The translations under genes and the position numbers were made by a program. The notes under the pieces are model-generated. The model had not been told where the DNA came from, did not search any database, and saw only the letters and a program-made list of their open reading frames with translations. DNA of 64,000 bases from Brachybacterium sp. SGAir0954 (GTDB lineage Bacteria > Actinomycetota > Actinomycetes > Actinomycetales > Dermabacteraceae), in the NCBI RefSeq assembly GCF_005490785.1, contig NZ_CP027295.1:868001-932000 (forward strand), written 5' to 3'. Below, piece after piece: positions 8,847 to 19,577 of the stretch (positions are counted from its first letter, which is position 1; each line of letters opens with the position of its first letter).

Positions 8847-10235
8847 ATGACGACCTCCCGCATCACGGCCGACGTCGCCGCCCTCCGCGCCTCCGCCGAC
8901 CAGGGCCTCGCCCGTCCCGTCGCCGCTCGCGTCACCGAGCTCGAGGCGCTGCGCCGCGGCATCCGCACCCGCCGCCGCGACCTGCAGCGGGCCCTCGCTG
9001 CGGACCTCGGCAAGTCGGCGACGGAATCGTCGGTCACGGAGATCGGCCCCGTGCTCGCGGAGATCCAGACCGCCGTGAAGAACCTGCGCTCCTGGACCCG
9101 CCCCGAGCGCTTCTCCCCGGGGACCCTGCTCGCCCCCTCCCGCGGCAGCATCGTGCGCGAGCCGCTCGGGACGGCGCTGATCATCGCGCCCTGGAACTAC
9201 CCCGTGAACCTCACCCTGTCCCCGCTGGTCGCGGCGATCGCGGGCGGCAACACGGTGCTGCTGAAGCCCTCCGAGCTGGCCCCCGCCACCTCCCGCGTCA
9301 TCCGCAGCCTCATCGAGGAGCACCTCGACCCGGCGTGGGTGCGCGTGGTCGAGGGCGCGGTCGAGGAGACCACCCACCTGCTCGCCGAGCGCTTCGACAT
9401 CATCTTCTACACGGGCAACGCGAGCGTGGGCCGGATCGTCGCGCGCGCCGCCGCCGAGCACCTCACCCCGACCGTGCTCGAGCTCGGCGGGAAGTCCCCG
9501 GTGTTCGTCGACGAGGGCACCGACCTCGCGACCGCGGCCCGCCGGATCGTGTGGGGCAAGTTCACCAACGCCGGCCAGACCTGCGTCGCCCCCGACTACC
9601 TCATGGCGACCCCCGCGACCCTCGAGGCGCTGGTCCCCGAGCTGCGGGAGGCGGTGCGGGAGATGTACGGCCGCAACCCCATGCGCAGCGCGGACTACGG
9701 GCGCATCGTCTCCGAGCGGCACTTCGACCGCCTGCGCTCCCTCGTCGACGACGACCTCGCTGTCGTGGGCGGCACCGCCGGCGCGGACCGCCGCCAGCGC
9801 TACCTCGCCCCCACGATCCTCGCGGGTGCGAGCTGGGATCACCCGGTGATGGCGGAGGAGATCTTCGGCCCGATCCTGCCGCTGCTGCCCGTCGAGGGCC
9901 CCGCCGAGGCGATCGCCCGCATCAACGCCGGCGAGAAGCCGCTGACAGCGTACGTGTTCAGCCCCTCCCACGAGGTCGAGGAGCGCTTCGCCGAGCAGAC
10001 CTCCTCCGGCTCCCTCGCCCTGGGCCTCACCCTCGCGCACCTCGGCACCACGGCGATGCCCTTCGGCGGGGTGGGGGAGTCCGGCCACGGCGCGTACCAC
10101 GGGAGGGCCGGCTTCGAGGCGTTCACGCACGCCAAGCCGATCGTCCGCAAGCCGCTGCGCCCGGACACCCTGCGCACGATCTACCCGCCCTACCGGGCAC
10201 CCCGCCGCCGGATCCTGGGTCGCCTCTTCCGCTGA
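8847..10235 (+). CDS. NAD(P)-dependent aldehyde dehydrogenase (class 3-like)
   Basis: 462 residues, the length of class 3 (ALDH3) enzymes, shorter than the roughly 500-residue ALDH1/2 types. Oxidises an aldehyde to the acid. Motifs: APWNYPVNLTLSPLVAAIAG with KPSE (cofactor binding), FYTGNASVGR, LELGGKSP (general-base glutamate), and the catalytic cysteine in GQTCVAPDY, followed by EEIFGPILP and PFGGVGESG. The last 35 residues are Arg/Pro-rich (RRRILGRLFR), reminiscent of C-terminal tails in ALDH3 proteins. The start is chosen from the leaderless -10 box six bases upstream. The substrate is unknown. Its 3' end faces the M48 protease gene across a shared hairpin. Confidence 0.9.
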   Translation: MTTSRITADVAALRASADQGLARPVAARVTELEALRRGIRTRRRDLQRALAADLGKSATESSVTEIGPVLAEIQTAVKNLRSWTRPERFSPGTLLAPSRGSIVREPLGTALIIAPWNYPVNLTLSPLVAAIAGGNTVLLKPSELAPATSRVIRSLIEEHLDPAWVRVVEGAVEETTHLLAERFDIIFYTGNASVGRIVARAAAEHLTPTVLELGGKSPVFVDEGTDLATAARRIVWGKFTNAGQTCVAPDYLMATPATLEALVPELREAVREMYGRNPMRSADYGRIVSERHFDRLRSLVDDDLAVVGGTAGADRRQRYLAPTILAGASWDHPVMAEEIFGPILPLLPVEGPAEAIARINAGEKPLTAYVFSPSHEVEERFAEQTSSGSLALGLTLAHLGTTAMPFGGVGESGHGAYHGRAGFEAFTHAKPIVRKPLRPDTLRTIYPPYRAPRRRILGRLFR

Positions 10236-10265
10236 CGCCCCGCCCGGCACCGCTCCTCACACGGG

Positions 10266-10299
10266 CGGCCCCGCCCCTGCCGATGCAGGGACGGGGCCG
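10266..10299. terminator. Bidirectional hairpin terminator between convergent genes
   Basis: An inverted repeat with arms CGGCCCCG-c-CCCTGC and GCAGGG-a-CGGGGCCG around a 4-base loop: a 14-bp stem with one internal mismatch. It lies between the aldehyde dehydrogenase (stop at 10235) and the convergent M48 protease (stop at 10329), 30 bases from each. There is no T tract, as is common in high-GC actinobacteria. Confidence 0.65.
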
Positions 10300-10328
10300 T
10301 CGTGCCGGGCCCGTTCCGGGGCCGGTGC

Positions 10329-12029
10329 TCAGCCGCCGTAGGGCGCCGGGCCCGAGGGCGCCGACGAGCCGGGGCCCTGGCCGTACGGGTCCTCACCGTG
10401 CTGCGGGCCCTGGGCGTACGGGTCCGACGGGCGCGCCTGGCCGTAGGGGTCGCCGCCCTGGCCGTACGGGTCCGCGGTCTCGCCGGGACGGGAGATCCGG
10501 GTGGCGCCGTACATCGAGTCGTCCTCCGGGGCCGCCGGGGCCGACGACTGGCCGTACCCGCCGGCCGGGGCCGCACCGTAGCCGCCGGTGGGAGCCTGGC
10601 CGTTCGACGGGCCGCCGAAGGGACCGCCCGTCGGACCACCGGCAGGACCGCCCGTCGGACCACCCTGCCCGGTCGGGGGCGCCGTCGGCCCCGCAGGACC
10701 GGACGGGCCCTCCGGCGCGATCGAGCCCACCCGGCGGGCGAGCAGCGGCGCCGCCTGCTGCATCTGCCGCATCGAGGGACGCGCGGAGTAGTCGCCGCCC
10801 ACGAAGCGGCCCCACTGGTCCCCGCTGCCCGCGGGACGGACGGCATCCGCCTGGGCCAGCATGCCGAGCGCCTCCGACGGCGTCGGGTAGGGACCGGAGA
10901 AGGTCGAGCCCGCGGGCAGCGGACCCTCGAACAGGCGCTTCCCGGGCCGGATGAACATGCGGCCGGGCGCGGAGCGGTCACGCAGGGCGTGCGCGCGCCA
11001 GGTGTTCACCGGGTGCGTGGACTGCCACTGGGTCAGGTGCACCCAGAAGCCCTTCTCGCTCGCGGCGCGATCCGCGAGCTCGTGCACGTTGACCTCGGCG
11101 TTGAGGTACTTGCCGCCGGCGAGCACGCCCATCACGCCCCACGAGCCCTCGGGCGTGTGGAGGTAGCCGTAGTTGTCCGCGGTGTACTCCTGCGAGCGGG
11201 ACAGCGCCATGCCCACGAAGGGGATCTGGTAGGCGAGCTGCGTGAACAGCAGGCGGAAGTAGGAGACGTGGCCGGCGGCCAGGTGGCCCACCTCGTGGCC
11301 GATGATGAAGCGCAGCGCCTCCGGGTCGCGCACCGTGCCGCCCACCTCGAACAGGTCCGAGTAGACGACGACCGTGCGGCGGAACCCGTGGCCGGAGGCG
11401 AAGGCGTTGATCGTGCCGTTGCCGGCGAGCACGTACGCATCCGGCACGCGCCGCAGGCCGAACTCCTCCGCGGCCTGAGCGACCATCCGGTACCCCTCGG
11501 GGAACTGGGTGGGGGACATGCGCACGCCGAACACGCGCATCTGGGCGTAGATCAGGGCGCGCTGGATCCACAGCAGCAGCGGCAGCGACAGCACGATCGC
11601 GGCGATCTGGACCACGAGCGGGTTGAAGCCGAGGGACTCCCAGTCGTCACCGCGGGCGGCGAGCCAGATCGTGATGATGCCGATGGAGATCAGCGCGAGG
11701 ACGGTGAGCACCGAGATCACGGCCGCGATGACCACCATCGGGATCTCCCACGGGTGGCGCATGCCGCGCCGGCCCATGACCCCATGGGTCGTCGCGCCGT
11801 TGACGAGGTTCGGTGCGTCGGTGCGACCGCCCTGCGGGCCCGTCGGACCGCCCGGACCGAGGGGACCGCCGGGGCCCGCGGGCCCACCGGGACCGGACGG
11901 GCTGCCGGGGCCGCCGGGACCGTAGGGGCCGGAGGGCGCACCGGGGGAGCCGGCGGCGGGACCCTGCCCGTAGGGCGTGGGGACGGCGGGCCGATCCCAC
12001 TGGGGGCCGGAGGACGGCGGGACGCTCAT
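10329..12029 (-). CDS. M48-family membrane zinc metalloprotease with Pro/Gly-rich ends
   Basis: 566 residues. The zinc motif HEVGH is at 245-249, with the third ligand E281 in [12 protein letters not shown]. Two hydrophobic segments (about 97-125 and 137-157) anchor it in the membrane. Residues 1-75 are a Pro/Gly-rich, collagen-like low-complexity stretch, and the C-terminal 150 residues are again Pro/Gly/Tyr/Gln-rich with repeated DPYGQG units. HtpX-type M48 proteases degrade misfolded membrane proteins, but the length and disordered tails are unusual, so the physiological role is open. GAAGGAG sits five bases before the ATG. A single-gene unit that converges on the aldehyde dehydrogenase. 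Confidence 0.88.
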   Translation of the reverse strand: MSVPPSSGPQWDRPAVPTPYGQGPAAGSPGAPSGPYGPGGPGSPSGPGGPAGPGGPLGPGGPTGPQGGRTDAPNLVNGATTHGVMGRRGMRHPWEIPMVVIAAVISVLTVLALISIGIITIWLAARGDDWESLGFNPLVVQIAAIVLSLPLLLWIQRALIYAQMRVFGVRMSPTQFPEGYRMVAQAAEEFGLRRVPDAYVLAGNGTINAFASGHGFRRTVVVYSDLFEVGGTVRDPEALRFIIGHEVGHLAAGHVSYFRLLFTQLAYQIPFVGMALSRSQEYTADNYGYLHTPEGSWGVMGVLAGGKYLNAEVNVHELADRAASEKGFWVHLTQWQSTHPVNTWRAHALRDRSAPGRMFIRPGKRLFEGPLPAGSTFSGPYPTPSEALGMLAQADAVRPAGSGDQWGRFVGGDYSARPSMRQMQQAAPLLARRVGSIAPEGPSGPAGPTAPPTGQGGPTGGPAGGPTGGPFGGPSNGQAPTGGYGAAPAGGYGQSSAPAAPEDDSMYGATRISRPGETADPYGQGGDPYGQARPSDPYAQGPQHGEDPYGQGPGSSAPSGPAPYGG

Positions 12030-12199
12030 GACTGCTCCTTCGAACGTGGACGGCTCGACGGTACCGCCGCGAGGTGCATGCTCACAGAGCGCTGTGGACG
12101 GTCCCGACCTGCGGACGGACCTCGTCGACCTTCGACGCGATCGGGTCCGACGCACGGGGGACCCGGCGAGGGGCCTGCCGCGACCGACGCCGCCCGGCC

Positions 12200-12205
12200 T
12201 ATGCT
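12200..12205 (+). promoter_or_regulatory. Candidate -10 box of a leaderless promoter (DHA2 exporter)
   Basis: TATGCT, then six bases (TCTGTG), then a GTG start codon. No Shine-Dalgarno is present. The hexamer matches TAnnnT and the spacing equals that of the aldehyde dehydrogenase promoter. Confidence 0.5.
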
Positions 12206-12211
12206 TCTGTG

Positions 12212-13642
12212 GTGATACCCGATCCCAGCGCACCGACCCCTCCGGTGCGCCGCAAGGCCCTGCTCGCCGTCCTCATCGCCCCGCTGTTCATGGCCCTCGT
12301 GGCGATGAGCGTCATCAACGTCGCGCTCACCGCGATCGGGACGAGCTTCGAGGCGGACAGCGGCGCACTGCAGTGGGTCATCTCCGGCTACGCCCTCGCC
12401 TTCGCGGTGCTGCTCGTGCCCGCGGGCCGCCTCGGCGACGCGACCGGCCGCCGCCGGATCTTCATCGCGGGCGTCGCGATCTTCACCGTGGGCTCCCTGC
12501 TCAGCGGGCTCGCGCCGAGCATCGAGGTGCTCAACGTGTCCCGCATCCTGCAGGGCATCGGCTCGGGACTGCTGAACCCGCAGACGGTCGCGCTGATCCA
12601 GAAGCACTTCCGCGGCCACGACCGCGCCCGCGCCTTCGCGCTGCTGGGCACCGCCGTCGCCGTCGCCACCGCGTTCGGCCCCGTGCTGGGCGGCGCGCTC
12701 ATCCAGCTGCTGGGGAACGACACCGGCTGGCGCTGGATGTTCTTCATCAACCTGCCGATCGGCGTCGCCGGGATCATCGGCGCATTCCTCATCATCCCGG
12801 GCGACTCGGTGCGCTCGAAGCGGCTGCCGGACCTCGACCCCGTGGGCACCGCGCTGCTGACCCTCGCGATCCTCGGCGTCATGTTCCCGTTCCTCGAGCG
12901 CGGCGCGAGCGCCCTCGTGTGGCTGACCTTCCCCGTCGGGCTCGTGGTGCTGGGCCTGTGGTGGGCGTGGGAGCACCGCTACCGCTCCCAGGGCCGGCCG
13001 CCGATGGTGGACCCGGCGATCTTCTCGAGCCGCCCGTTCCGCAACGGCATCCTCATCGTCTCCATCTACTTCCTGGGCGCCACGAGCGTGTGGATCATCG
13101 TGCCGCTCTACCTGCAGATGCACCTGCACCACACGGCCTTCGAAGCGTCGCTGCTGGGCCTGCCCTCGTCGATCGCCGCCGCGATCAGCTCCCAGGTCGC
13201 CGGCCGACGCGTGCTCGCCATGGGCCGGCGGCTCGTGATCATCGGCTTCGCCGTCGCCTTCTGCGGCCTGCTCGGCACCGCGCTCGCCGTGGGCCCCGTC
13301 GAATGGGGCTGGCTGCCGTTCTGGTTCCTCGCCGTGCCGCTCACCCTCATGGGCGTCAGCCAGGGCATGACGATCTCGCCGAACCAGACACTCACCCTCA
13401 ACGCCGTGGACCCCCGCTACGGCGGCGTCGCCGGCGGCATCCTGCAGCTGGGCCAGCGCGTGGGCGCCGCGATCGGCACCGCGATGATCCCCGGCATCCT
13501 CTTCTCCCTCACCGAGTCCGGGACCTCGTGGCTCGAGGCGTTCATCATGGTCGCCGTGATCATCATGGTGCTCACGCTCGCCGCGATGGGGGTCAGCATC
13601 ATCGACCGCAACCGCGAGAAGTCCGCCCCCGGAGCGCTGTGA
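12212..13642 (+). CDS. MFS multidrug-type exporter, DHA2 (14-TM) family
   Basis: 476 residues with about 14 hydrophobic helices, the DHA2 (EmrB/QacA-like) layout. After helix 1 ([11 protein letters not shown]) come the motif A loop [27 protein letters not shown], and motif [11 protein letters not shown] followed by [13 protein letters not shown], a very typical DHA2 string. It should exchange protons for small toxic compounds; the substrate is unknown. The GTG start at 12212 (a second GTG directly precedes it) fits a leaderless transcript. Divergent from the M48 protease gene with 182 bp between starts. No local regulator. Confidence 0.9.
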   Translation: MIPDPSAPTPPVRRKALLAVLIAPLFMALVAMSVINVALTAIGTSFEADSGALQWVISGYALAFAVLLVPAGRLGDATGRRRIFIAGVAIFTVGSLLSGLAPSIEVLNVSRILQGIGSGLLNPQTVALIQKHFRGHDRARAFALLGTAVAVATAFGPVLGGALIQLLGNDTGWRWMFFINLPIGVAGIIGAFLIIPGDSVRSKRLPDLDPVGTALLTLAILGVMFPFLERGASALVWLTFPVGLVVLGLWWAWEHRYRSQGRPPMVDPAIFSSRPFRNGILIVSIYFLGATSVWIIVPLYLQMHLHHTAFEASLLGLPSSIAAAISSQVAGRRVLAMGRRLVIIGFAVAFCGLLGTALAVGPVEWGWLPFWFLAVPLTLMGVSQGMTISPNQTLTLNAVDPRYGGVAGGILQLGQRVGAAIGTAMIPGILFSLTESGTSWLEAFIMVAVIIMVLTLAAMGVSIIDRNREKSAPGAL

Positions 13643-13793
13643 GGGCGCGGCGGCGGCCGGGGACGCAGGGGCCGACGGGGACCGGGGGGCATCGCCGGGT
13701 CATCTCGCTGGGCTGGGCTGGGCCGACGCCGACGGGGCTGATGGGGTCGACGCAGCTGGCGGAGCCGGCTGCGCCGATGCGTCCGACGGCCCC

Positions 13794-14930
13794 GTGGCGG
13801 GGCATGCGCGGAGCGGAGCCGCGGCCGACCGCGGGGACTCGGCTCCCACGCCCGCGCGCCGACGCCGCGCCGTGCGGGTCTGGGGCGGCGTCGCCCTGGT
13901 CCTCGCCCTGGTCATCGCGATCCCGCTCGTGCTGATGAACCCGCGCACCCCCGAGCGGGCCGCCCGCGAGTACCTCGACGCGCTCGTCGCCGGGGACGCC
14001 GGCGTGCTGAAGGAGCATCTCGCGGCGACGCCGGACGCGAGCCCCGTCGGCCTCGTCGACGCCGTGCTGCAGGGCGCGCAGCGTCGGGTGACCGGGTACG
14101 ACCTCGAGGGCGTGAGCATCTCGGGGGACACCGCGACCGTCACCAGCACCGTGACCTGGTCCGACGGCGCGAAGCCGGGCACCCTCGCCCTCGCCGCGCA
14201 TGCCGAGGGCGCCGGCCCGCTCCTGGCGCGGTCCTGGGTGCTGGACCCCGTCGCGCTGCAGTCCGTCTCCGTGGGCGTCCCGCTGGGGGCGGACCACCTG
14301 GAGATCGGCGGCGTGGAGGTGCCGCTGCCCGAGGACGCGGAGCAGGCGCGCTCGGACGCCGCCGCGGCGGTGCCCGACGGTGCCGCGCCGGAGGCGGTGG
14401 CGCTGCTGAGCGGCACCGGGGTCGTCGCCACGCTCCAGCTGCCGGCCGGCAGCTACGACCTCGCCGCCGCCAGCCGCAACGGCCTCGTCCGAGGAGTGCC
14501 GGAGACGCTCAGGGCGGACCTGCCCGGTGCGCGGACGCCGTCCCGCTCACCGGTGATGCTCACGATGGAGCTCACCGCGGACGGTGAGGAGGCGGCCACG
14601 CAGGAGGCGACCGACCTGATCACCCAGTGCGCACGGAGCACCACCGCGGCGCCGGAGGGATGCCCCTTCGCCGCGACGGGCTCGGACGCCTCCGAGCCGG
14701 GCACCTGGGAGATCCTCACCGCGCCTCCGGGACTCCTGACCACGTTCGACGGCGTGGACAGCTGGCTCGTGGGGGCGACGGATGCGGGGGAGGCGCGCTT
14801 CACCCCGGACGCGACCGGCTCGCCCGCGCAGACTGTGCGCTTCCTCCCGAGCGTGCGGATGGTGCTCACGCCGGGCGGCGAGCTCACAGCGTCGGTCGAC
14901 GCCGAGGCGGCGATCTGCGTCGATGCTTAA
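13794..14930 (+). CDS. Membrane-anchored extracytoplasmic protein of unknown function
   Basis: 378 residues from a GTG. A basic stretch (PARRRRAVRVW) precedes one membrane helix (about residues 28-46), so the bulk is outside the cell. ERAAREYLDALVAGD after the helix resembles NTF2-like/DUF4878 domains found in actinobacterial lipoproteins and membrane proteins (weak resemblance). Later there are two cysteines in CARSTTAAPEGC and one near the C-terminus. The frame stays open upstream to the end of the MFS gene and reads Asp/Gly/Ala-rich, so the true start could lie earlier; no clear ribosome site marks the GTG. It follows the exporter on the same strand by 151 bp. Confidence 0.6.
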   Translation: MAGHARSGAAADRGDSAPTPARRRRAVRVWGGVALVLALVIAIPLVLMNPRTPERAAREYLDALVAGDAGVLKEHLAATPDASPVGLVDAVLQGAQRRVTGYDLEGVSISGDTATVTSTVTWSDGAKPGTLALAAHAEGAGPLLARSWVLDPVALQSVSVGVPLGADHLEIGGVEVPLPEDAEQARSDAAAAVPDGAAPEAVALLSGTGVVATLQLPAGSYDLAAASRNGLVRGVPETLRADLPGARTPSRSPVMLTMELTADGEEAATQEATDLITQCARSTTAAPEGCPFAATGSDASEPGTWEILTAPPGLLTTFDGVDSWLVGATDAGEARFTPDATGSPAQTVRFLPSVRMVLTPGGELTASVDAEAAICVDA

Positions 14931-15085
14931 CCGGTGAGCTGACGGTATCCATGGAGGACGCCGAGGACCCGACGGTGCTCGTCTGCGGCTGAGCACCCGG
15001 CCGGGAGCCCGCGCGGGCGGGCGCGGAGAATGACACCGCTGTGATTCGCGGAAATGGTGCCGCGCCGCGCATTATCGGTAAAAGT

Positions 15086-15113
15086 TTGGCAAAGCGTGGA
15101 TTCGGAATAGGTC
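15086..15113 (+). promoter_or_regulatory. Candidate promoter of the Rpf-like gene
   Basis: TTGGCA (15086-15091), a 16-base spacer and TAGGTC (15108-15113), inside an unusually AT-rich stretch (15040-15110) of this GC-rich window. Transcription from here would give a leader of about 140 bases holding the hairpin at 15139-15180. Confidence 0.45.
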
Positions 15114-15138
15114 ACCAGGCCTGGCCCCCGGGGTGGGC

Positions 15139-15180
15139 GACCTGCACGCTTGACGGGAGCACGCCGCAGGCGTGCAGGTC
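15139..15180 (+). promoter_or_regulatory. Leader hairpin upstream of the Rpf-like gene
   Basis: Perfect 11-bp arms GACCTGCACGC (15139-15149) and GCGTGCAGGTC (15170-15180) around a 20-base loop, between the candidate promoter and the start codon. A cis-acting RNA structure or attenuator is possible. The 331-base gap before the gene (14931-15261) otherwise holds only the promoter and a pyrimidine-rich stretch (15215-15255) before the GAGGAG ribosome site. The conserved core of the ydaO/c-di-AMP riboswitch, which often precedes rpf genes in actinobacteria, was looked for and not found. Confidence 0.5.
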
Positions 15181-15198
15181 ATGAGCCCGCGCACCTGA

Positions 15199-16035
<837 letters not shown>

Positions 16036-16063
16036 CCCGGAGCGGCCCCGCGCCGCAGGCCAG

Positions 16064-16096
16064 GACGCGCCGGTCCCCCTCGGGGGCCGGCGCGTC
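16064..16096 (+). terminator. Strong hairpin terminator after the Rpf-like gene
   Basis: Arms GACGCGCCGG-t-CCCCC and GGGGG-CCGGCGCGTC around a two-base loop: 15 bp with a single bulged T, starting 28 bases after the stop codon. No T tract. Confidence 0.7.
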
Positions 16097-16215
16097 GTGC
16101 TGTCCGGGCCCGTCACCAGCGGGTTCATGGAGGAGCTCGCACGTCACACGACGACGCACCGCGCCACCTTCGGCACAGGCCGTCACATTCCTTCCCCCGG
16201 GCCCCGCGCGCCTCG

Positions 16216-16221
16216 TAGGTT
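16216..16221 (+). promoter_or_regulatory. Candidate -10 box of a leaderless promoter (metF)
   Basis: TAGGTT lies seven bases before the metF ATG, which has no Shine-Dalgarno. A leaderless mRNA leaves no room for a SAM or cobalamin riboswitch before metF-metE. Confidence 0.45.
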
Positions 16222-16228
16222 CGCCGCC

Positions 16229-17170
16229 ATGTCCGCCACCTCGACGCTGCCCGACCGTGCCCCGGCCGCTCCCGCACGCCGCCGCCCCGCCCTCAGCTAC
16301 GAGCTGTTCCCGGCGCGCAGCGACGTGTCCTTCGAGCGCCTGCGCACCACGATCGCGGCCCTCGAGCAGACCGCCCCCGACTACGTCTCCGTGACCTCGA
16401 AGACCGGTCAGGGCAACCTCGACCGCGTGCTCGAGGTGACCGAGCACCTCCTCGACGCGACCACCCTGCGCCCCCTCGTCCACCTCACCTCGATCGGCTC
16501 CACCCGCGCCGAGCTCGCCGCGATCGTCGGTGCGCTCCTGGACCGCGGCGTGCGCGGCGTGCTCGCCCTGCGCGGCGACCAGCCCGAGGGGCATCGGCTG
16601 GACGACGACGAGGTCCCCTTCGCCCGCCCCCTCGTCGAGCTGATCCGCGCCGTCGAGCGGGAGCGCACGGCCGCCCTCGCCGGCGGCCGCCTCAGCGTGG
16701 GCGTCGCCGCCTACCCGCACCGCCACCCCGAGTCGCCCACCGCCCAGCACGATCTCGAGGTGCTCATGGCGAAGGAGCGCGCCGGCGCGGACTTCGCGAT
16801 CACGCAGGTCTTCTTCGACCCCAGTGCCTACGAGACCTTCGTCGAGCGCGCCCGCACCGCGGGCATCGGCCTGCCGATCGTCCCCGGCTTCGTGCCCGCC
16901 ACGAACCCGCGCCGGCTCGCCCGGCTCGCCGAGCTCTCCGGGGTGCAGGCGCCCCGCGAGCTGCTCCACTCCCTCGAGAACGCCCGGGACGACGCCGAGC
17001 GCCACCGCATCGGCGTGGCGCACACGGCGGGTCTCGCGGCGCGCGTGCTCGACGCCGGCGCCCCCGGCCTCCACCTGTTCACCTTCAACCGGCATGTCGA
17101 GGCCCTCGACGTGCTCGACGCCCTCGACCTGGACCGCTGGTCCGCACCCACCGCAGGAGATCTCCGATGA
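16229..17170 (+). CDS. metF: Methylenetetrahydrofolate reductase
   Basis: 313 residues, normal for bacterial MetF. Reduces 5,10-methylene-THF to 5-methyl-THF with an FAD cofactor, supplying the methyl donor for the next gene. LSYELFPAR near the N-terminus has the catalytic glutamate (E25). Other family strings: DYVSVTSKTGQGN, HLTSIGSTRAE, GVLALRGDQP, VGVAAYPHRHPES, GADFAITQVFFD, PIVPGFVPATNP and, near the end, LHLFTFNRHVEAL. The start is chosen from the leaderless -10 box; an upstream in-frame ATG has no support. The stop overlaps the metE start (ATGA), so the two are translationally coupled. Confidence 0.94.
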   Translation: MSATSTLPDRAPAAPARRRPALSYELFPARSDVSFERLRTTIAALEQTAPDYVSVTSKTGQGNLDRVLEVTEHLLDATTLRPLVHLTSIGSTRAELAAIVGALLDRGVRGVLALRGDQPEGHRLDDDEVPFARPLVELIRAVERERTAALAGGRLSVGVAAYPHRHPESPTAQHDLEVLMAKERAGADFAITQVFFDPSAYETFVERARTAGIGLPIVPGFVPATNPRRLARLAELSGVQAPRELLHSLENARDDAERHRIGVAHTAGLAARVLDAGAPGLHLFTFNRHVEALDVLDALDLDRWSAPTAGDLR

Positions 17171-19500
17171 CCCCCACCGCCCCCGCCCTCCCCGCAGCCC
17201 TGCCGATCGGCTACCCGCGCATCGGCCCCGACCGCGAGCTGAAGAAGGCCGAGGAGGCCTACTGGGCCGGCCGGATCGACGCGGACGGCTTCGCCGAGGC
17301 CACCCGCACCCTGCGTCGCGCGACCCGCGCCCGCCTCGCCGAGCTGGGCCTCGCCGGCGCCTCCGCCGCACCCGAGTCGTTCTCCCTCTACGACCAGGTC
17401 CTCGACGCCGCCGTCGCGACCGGCATCGTCCCCACCCGCCTCGCCGGCGTGCTCGGCGCGGACGGCACCGTCGGCACCGACGGCTACTTCGAGCTCGCCC
17501 GCGGCACCGCCGAGCAGGGCCCCCTCGAGATGACCAAGTGGTTCGATACGAACTACCACCACCTCGTTCCCGAGATCGGCCCGGACACCGACCTCCACGT
17601 CGCGTCCACGCAGGTCGTCGACCTGTTCCGCGAGAGCCTCGAGGACGGCGAGGGCACCCGTCCGGCGCTCGTGGGCCCGCTGACCCTCCTGCTCCTGTCC
17701 AAGCCGGCCGACGACGCCCCCGAGGGCTTCGACCCCCTGGACCGCCTCGACGAGCTCGTCGCCGTCTACGCCCAGCTGCTCTCCGCCCTCCGTGAGGCCG
17801 GCGCCCCCTGGGTCCAGATCGAGGAGCCGGTACTCGCCGCTGACCAGCGCCTCGACGCCGCCCAGCTCGCCGAGGCCCTGCAGCGCTCCGTCGGCCGTCT
17901 CGCCGCCTCCGAGGACCGCCCCGCGATCCTCCTGGCCACCCCCTACGGCGGCATCGGCGACCTGCTCGCCGCCGCCCTCGCCACGGGCGTGGAGGCCGTG
18001 CACCTCGACCTCACCCGCGGTGACCTGCCGAGCGTCGCCCAGCTCACCGGCGTGGGCACCACCCGGATCGTCGCGGGCCTCGTCGAGGGCCGCACCGTGT
18101 GGCGCACCGAGCTGCCCACCGCCGCCGCGCGCCTCGCCGAGCTGCGCTCCCGCATCACCGAGGCCGGCGGCGACGGCGAGAACGTCTCCGTCTCCTCCTC
18201 CGTGTCCCTCCAGCACGTGCCGCACACCCTCGACCGGGAGACCTCCCTCCCCGCCGAGCTCGTCGCGACCCTCGCCTTCGCCGACGAGAAGATCGCCGAG
18301 ATCGTCGAGCTCGCCGCCGGCCAGGTCGCCCCGGGCTCCGTGGACGGCCCCCGCTCCGTGCCGCGCACCTTCGCAGGCGTCCGCGACGAGGCCGTGCGCG
18401 AGCGCGCCGCCGCCGTGACCGACGCGGACTCCACCCGCACCGACCACGAGGTGCGCGAGGAGGCACAGCGCCAGGCCCTCGGCCTCCCGGACCTGCCCAC
18501 CACCACCATCGGCTCCTTCCCGCAGGTCACGGAGGTGCGCCGCGCCCGCGCCGCCCACCGCCGCGGCACGCTCGACGCCGCCGGCTACGAGCAGGCGATG
18601 AAGGACGAGATCGCCCGCGTCATCACGCTGCAGGAGGAGCTCGGCCTGGACGTCCTCGTCCACGGCGAGCCCGAGCGCAACGACATGGTGCAGTACTTCG
18701 CCGAGAACCTCGACGGCTTCGCGGTCACCGAGCACGGCTGGGTGCAGTCCTACGGCTCCCGCTGCACGCGCCCGTCGATCCTCTTCGGCGACGTGTCCCG
18801 GCCCGCGCCGATCACCGTCCCCTGGGCCACCTACGCCCAGTCGCTCACCCCGCACCCCGTCAAGGGCATGCTCACCGGCCCGGTGACGATCCTCGCCTGG
18901 TCCTTCGTGCGCGACGACCAGCCGCTCGGCGAGACCGCCGACCAGGTGGGCCTCGCCCTGCGCGACGAGGTCGCCGACCTCGAGGCCGCCGGGATCCGCA
19001 TCATCCAGGTCGACGAGCCGGCGCTGCGCGAGCTGCTCCCGCTGCGCCGCGCGGACCACGCCGCCTACCTCGACTGGTCGGTGCGCTCGTTCCGCCTCGC
19101 CACCTCCGGCGTCGAGGACACCACGCAGATCCACACGCACCTGTGCTACTCCGAGTTCAACGTGGTCGTCGACGCGATCAACGCCCTGGACGCGGACGTC
19201 ACCTCCATCGAGTCCGCCCGCTCCCGCGGCGAGATCCTCGAGGCCGTGGACCCGGACGCCTTCCCCCGCGGCATCGGCCCGGGCGTATGGGACATCCACT
19301 CCCCGCGCGTGCCCACCACCGAGGAGATCGTGGACCAGCTGCGCCGCGCCCGCGCCGTGGTCGGTGCCCGCCGGCTCTGGGTGAACCCCGACTGCGGCCT
19401 CAAGACCCGCGCCTACGCGGAGACCGAGGCCAGCCTGCGCAACCTCGTCGCCGCCGCCCGCGCGACCCGCGAGGACGCGGAGGTCCCCGCCGCCGTCTGA
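17167..19500 (+). CDS. metE: Cobalamin-independent methionine synthase
   Basis: 777 residues, full length. Transfers the methyl group of 5-methyl-THF-polyglutamate to homocysteine, the last step of methionine synthesis, without B12. The N-terminal domain starts with the typical IGYPRIGPDRELKKAEEAYW. The C-terminal catalytic domain has TTTIGSFPQVTEVRRAR and the zinc ligands H658 and C660 in IHTHLCYSEF, plus C743 in NPDCGLKTR. It starts inside the metF stop codon. An isolated two-gene methionine unit; no riboswitch is visible upstream. The gene ends 77 bases before the first 60-bp palindrome. Confidence 0.96.
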   Translation: MTPTAPALPAALPIGYPRIGPDRELKKAEEAYWAGRIDADGFAEATRTLRRATRARLAELGLAGASAAPESFSLYDQVLDAAVATGIVPTRLAGVLGADGTVGTDGYFELARGTAEQGPLEMTKWFDTNYHHLVPEIGPDTDLHVASTQVVDLFRESLEDGEGTRPALVGPLTLLLLSKPADDAPEGFDPLDRLDELVAVYAQLLSALREAGAPWVQIEEPVLAADQRLDAAQLAEALQRSVGRLAASEDRPAILLATPYGGIGDLLAAALATGVEAVHLDLTRGDLPSVAQLTGVGTTRIVAGLVEGRTVWRTELPTAAARLAELRSRITEAGGDGENVSVSSSVSLQHVPHTLDRETSLPAELVATLAFADEKIAEIVELAAGQVAPGSVDGPRSVPRTFAGVRDEAVRERAAAVTDADSTRTDHEVREEAQRQALGLPDLPTTTIGSFPQVTEVRRARAAHRRGTLDAAGYEQAMKDEIARVITLQEELGLDVLVHGEPERNDMVQYFAENLDGFAVTEHGWVQSYGSRCTRPSILFGDVSRPAPITVPWATYAQSLTPHPVKGMLTGPVTILAWSFVRDDQPLGETADQVGLALRDEVADLEAAGIRIIQVDEPALRELLPLRRADHAAYLDWSVRSFRLATSGVEDTTQIHTHLCYSEFNVVVDAINALDADVTSIESARSRGEILEAVDPDAFPRGIGPGVWDIHSPRVPTTEEIVDQLRRARAVVGARRLWVNPDCGLKTRAYAETEASLRNLVAAARATREDAEVPAAV

Positions 19501-19577
19501 CCGCCCGGGCCGGGGCCCGGCTCCGGTCCGCCCCGGCCGCCGTCGGCCCGGCCCACGGCCCCGGCCCTCGTCGGCCT

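Noticed and set aside
10330-10680. Repeated GCCGTAGGGGTC-type units as a DNA repeat array
   Set aside because: They encode the DPYGQG-like tail of the M48 protease and are explained by protein low complexity.
16036-16228. SAM or cobalamin riboswitch before metF-metE
   Set aside because: No conserved box is seen, and the start fits a leaderless transcript; the only structure is the terminator of the preceding gene.
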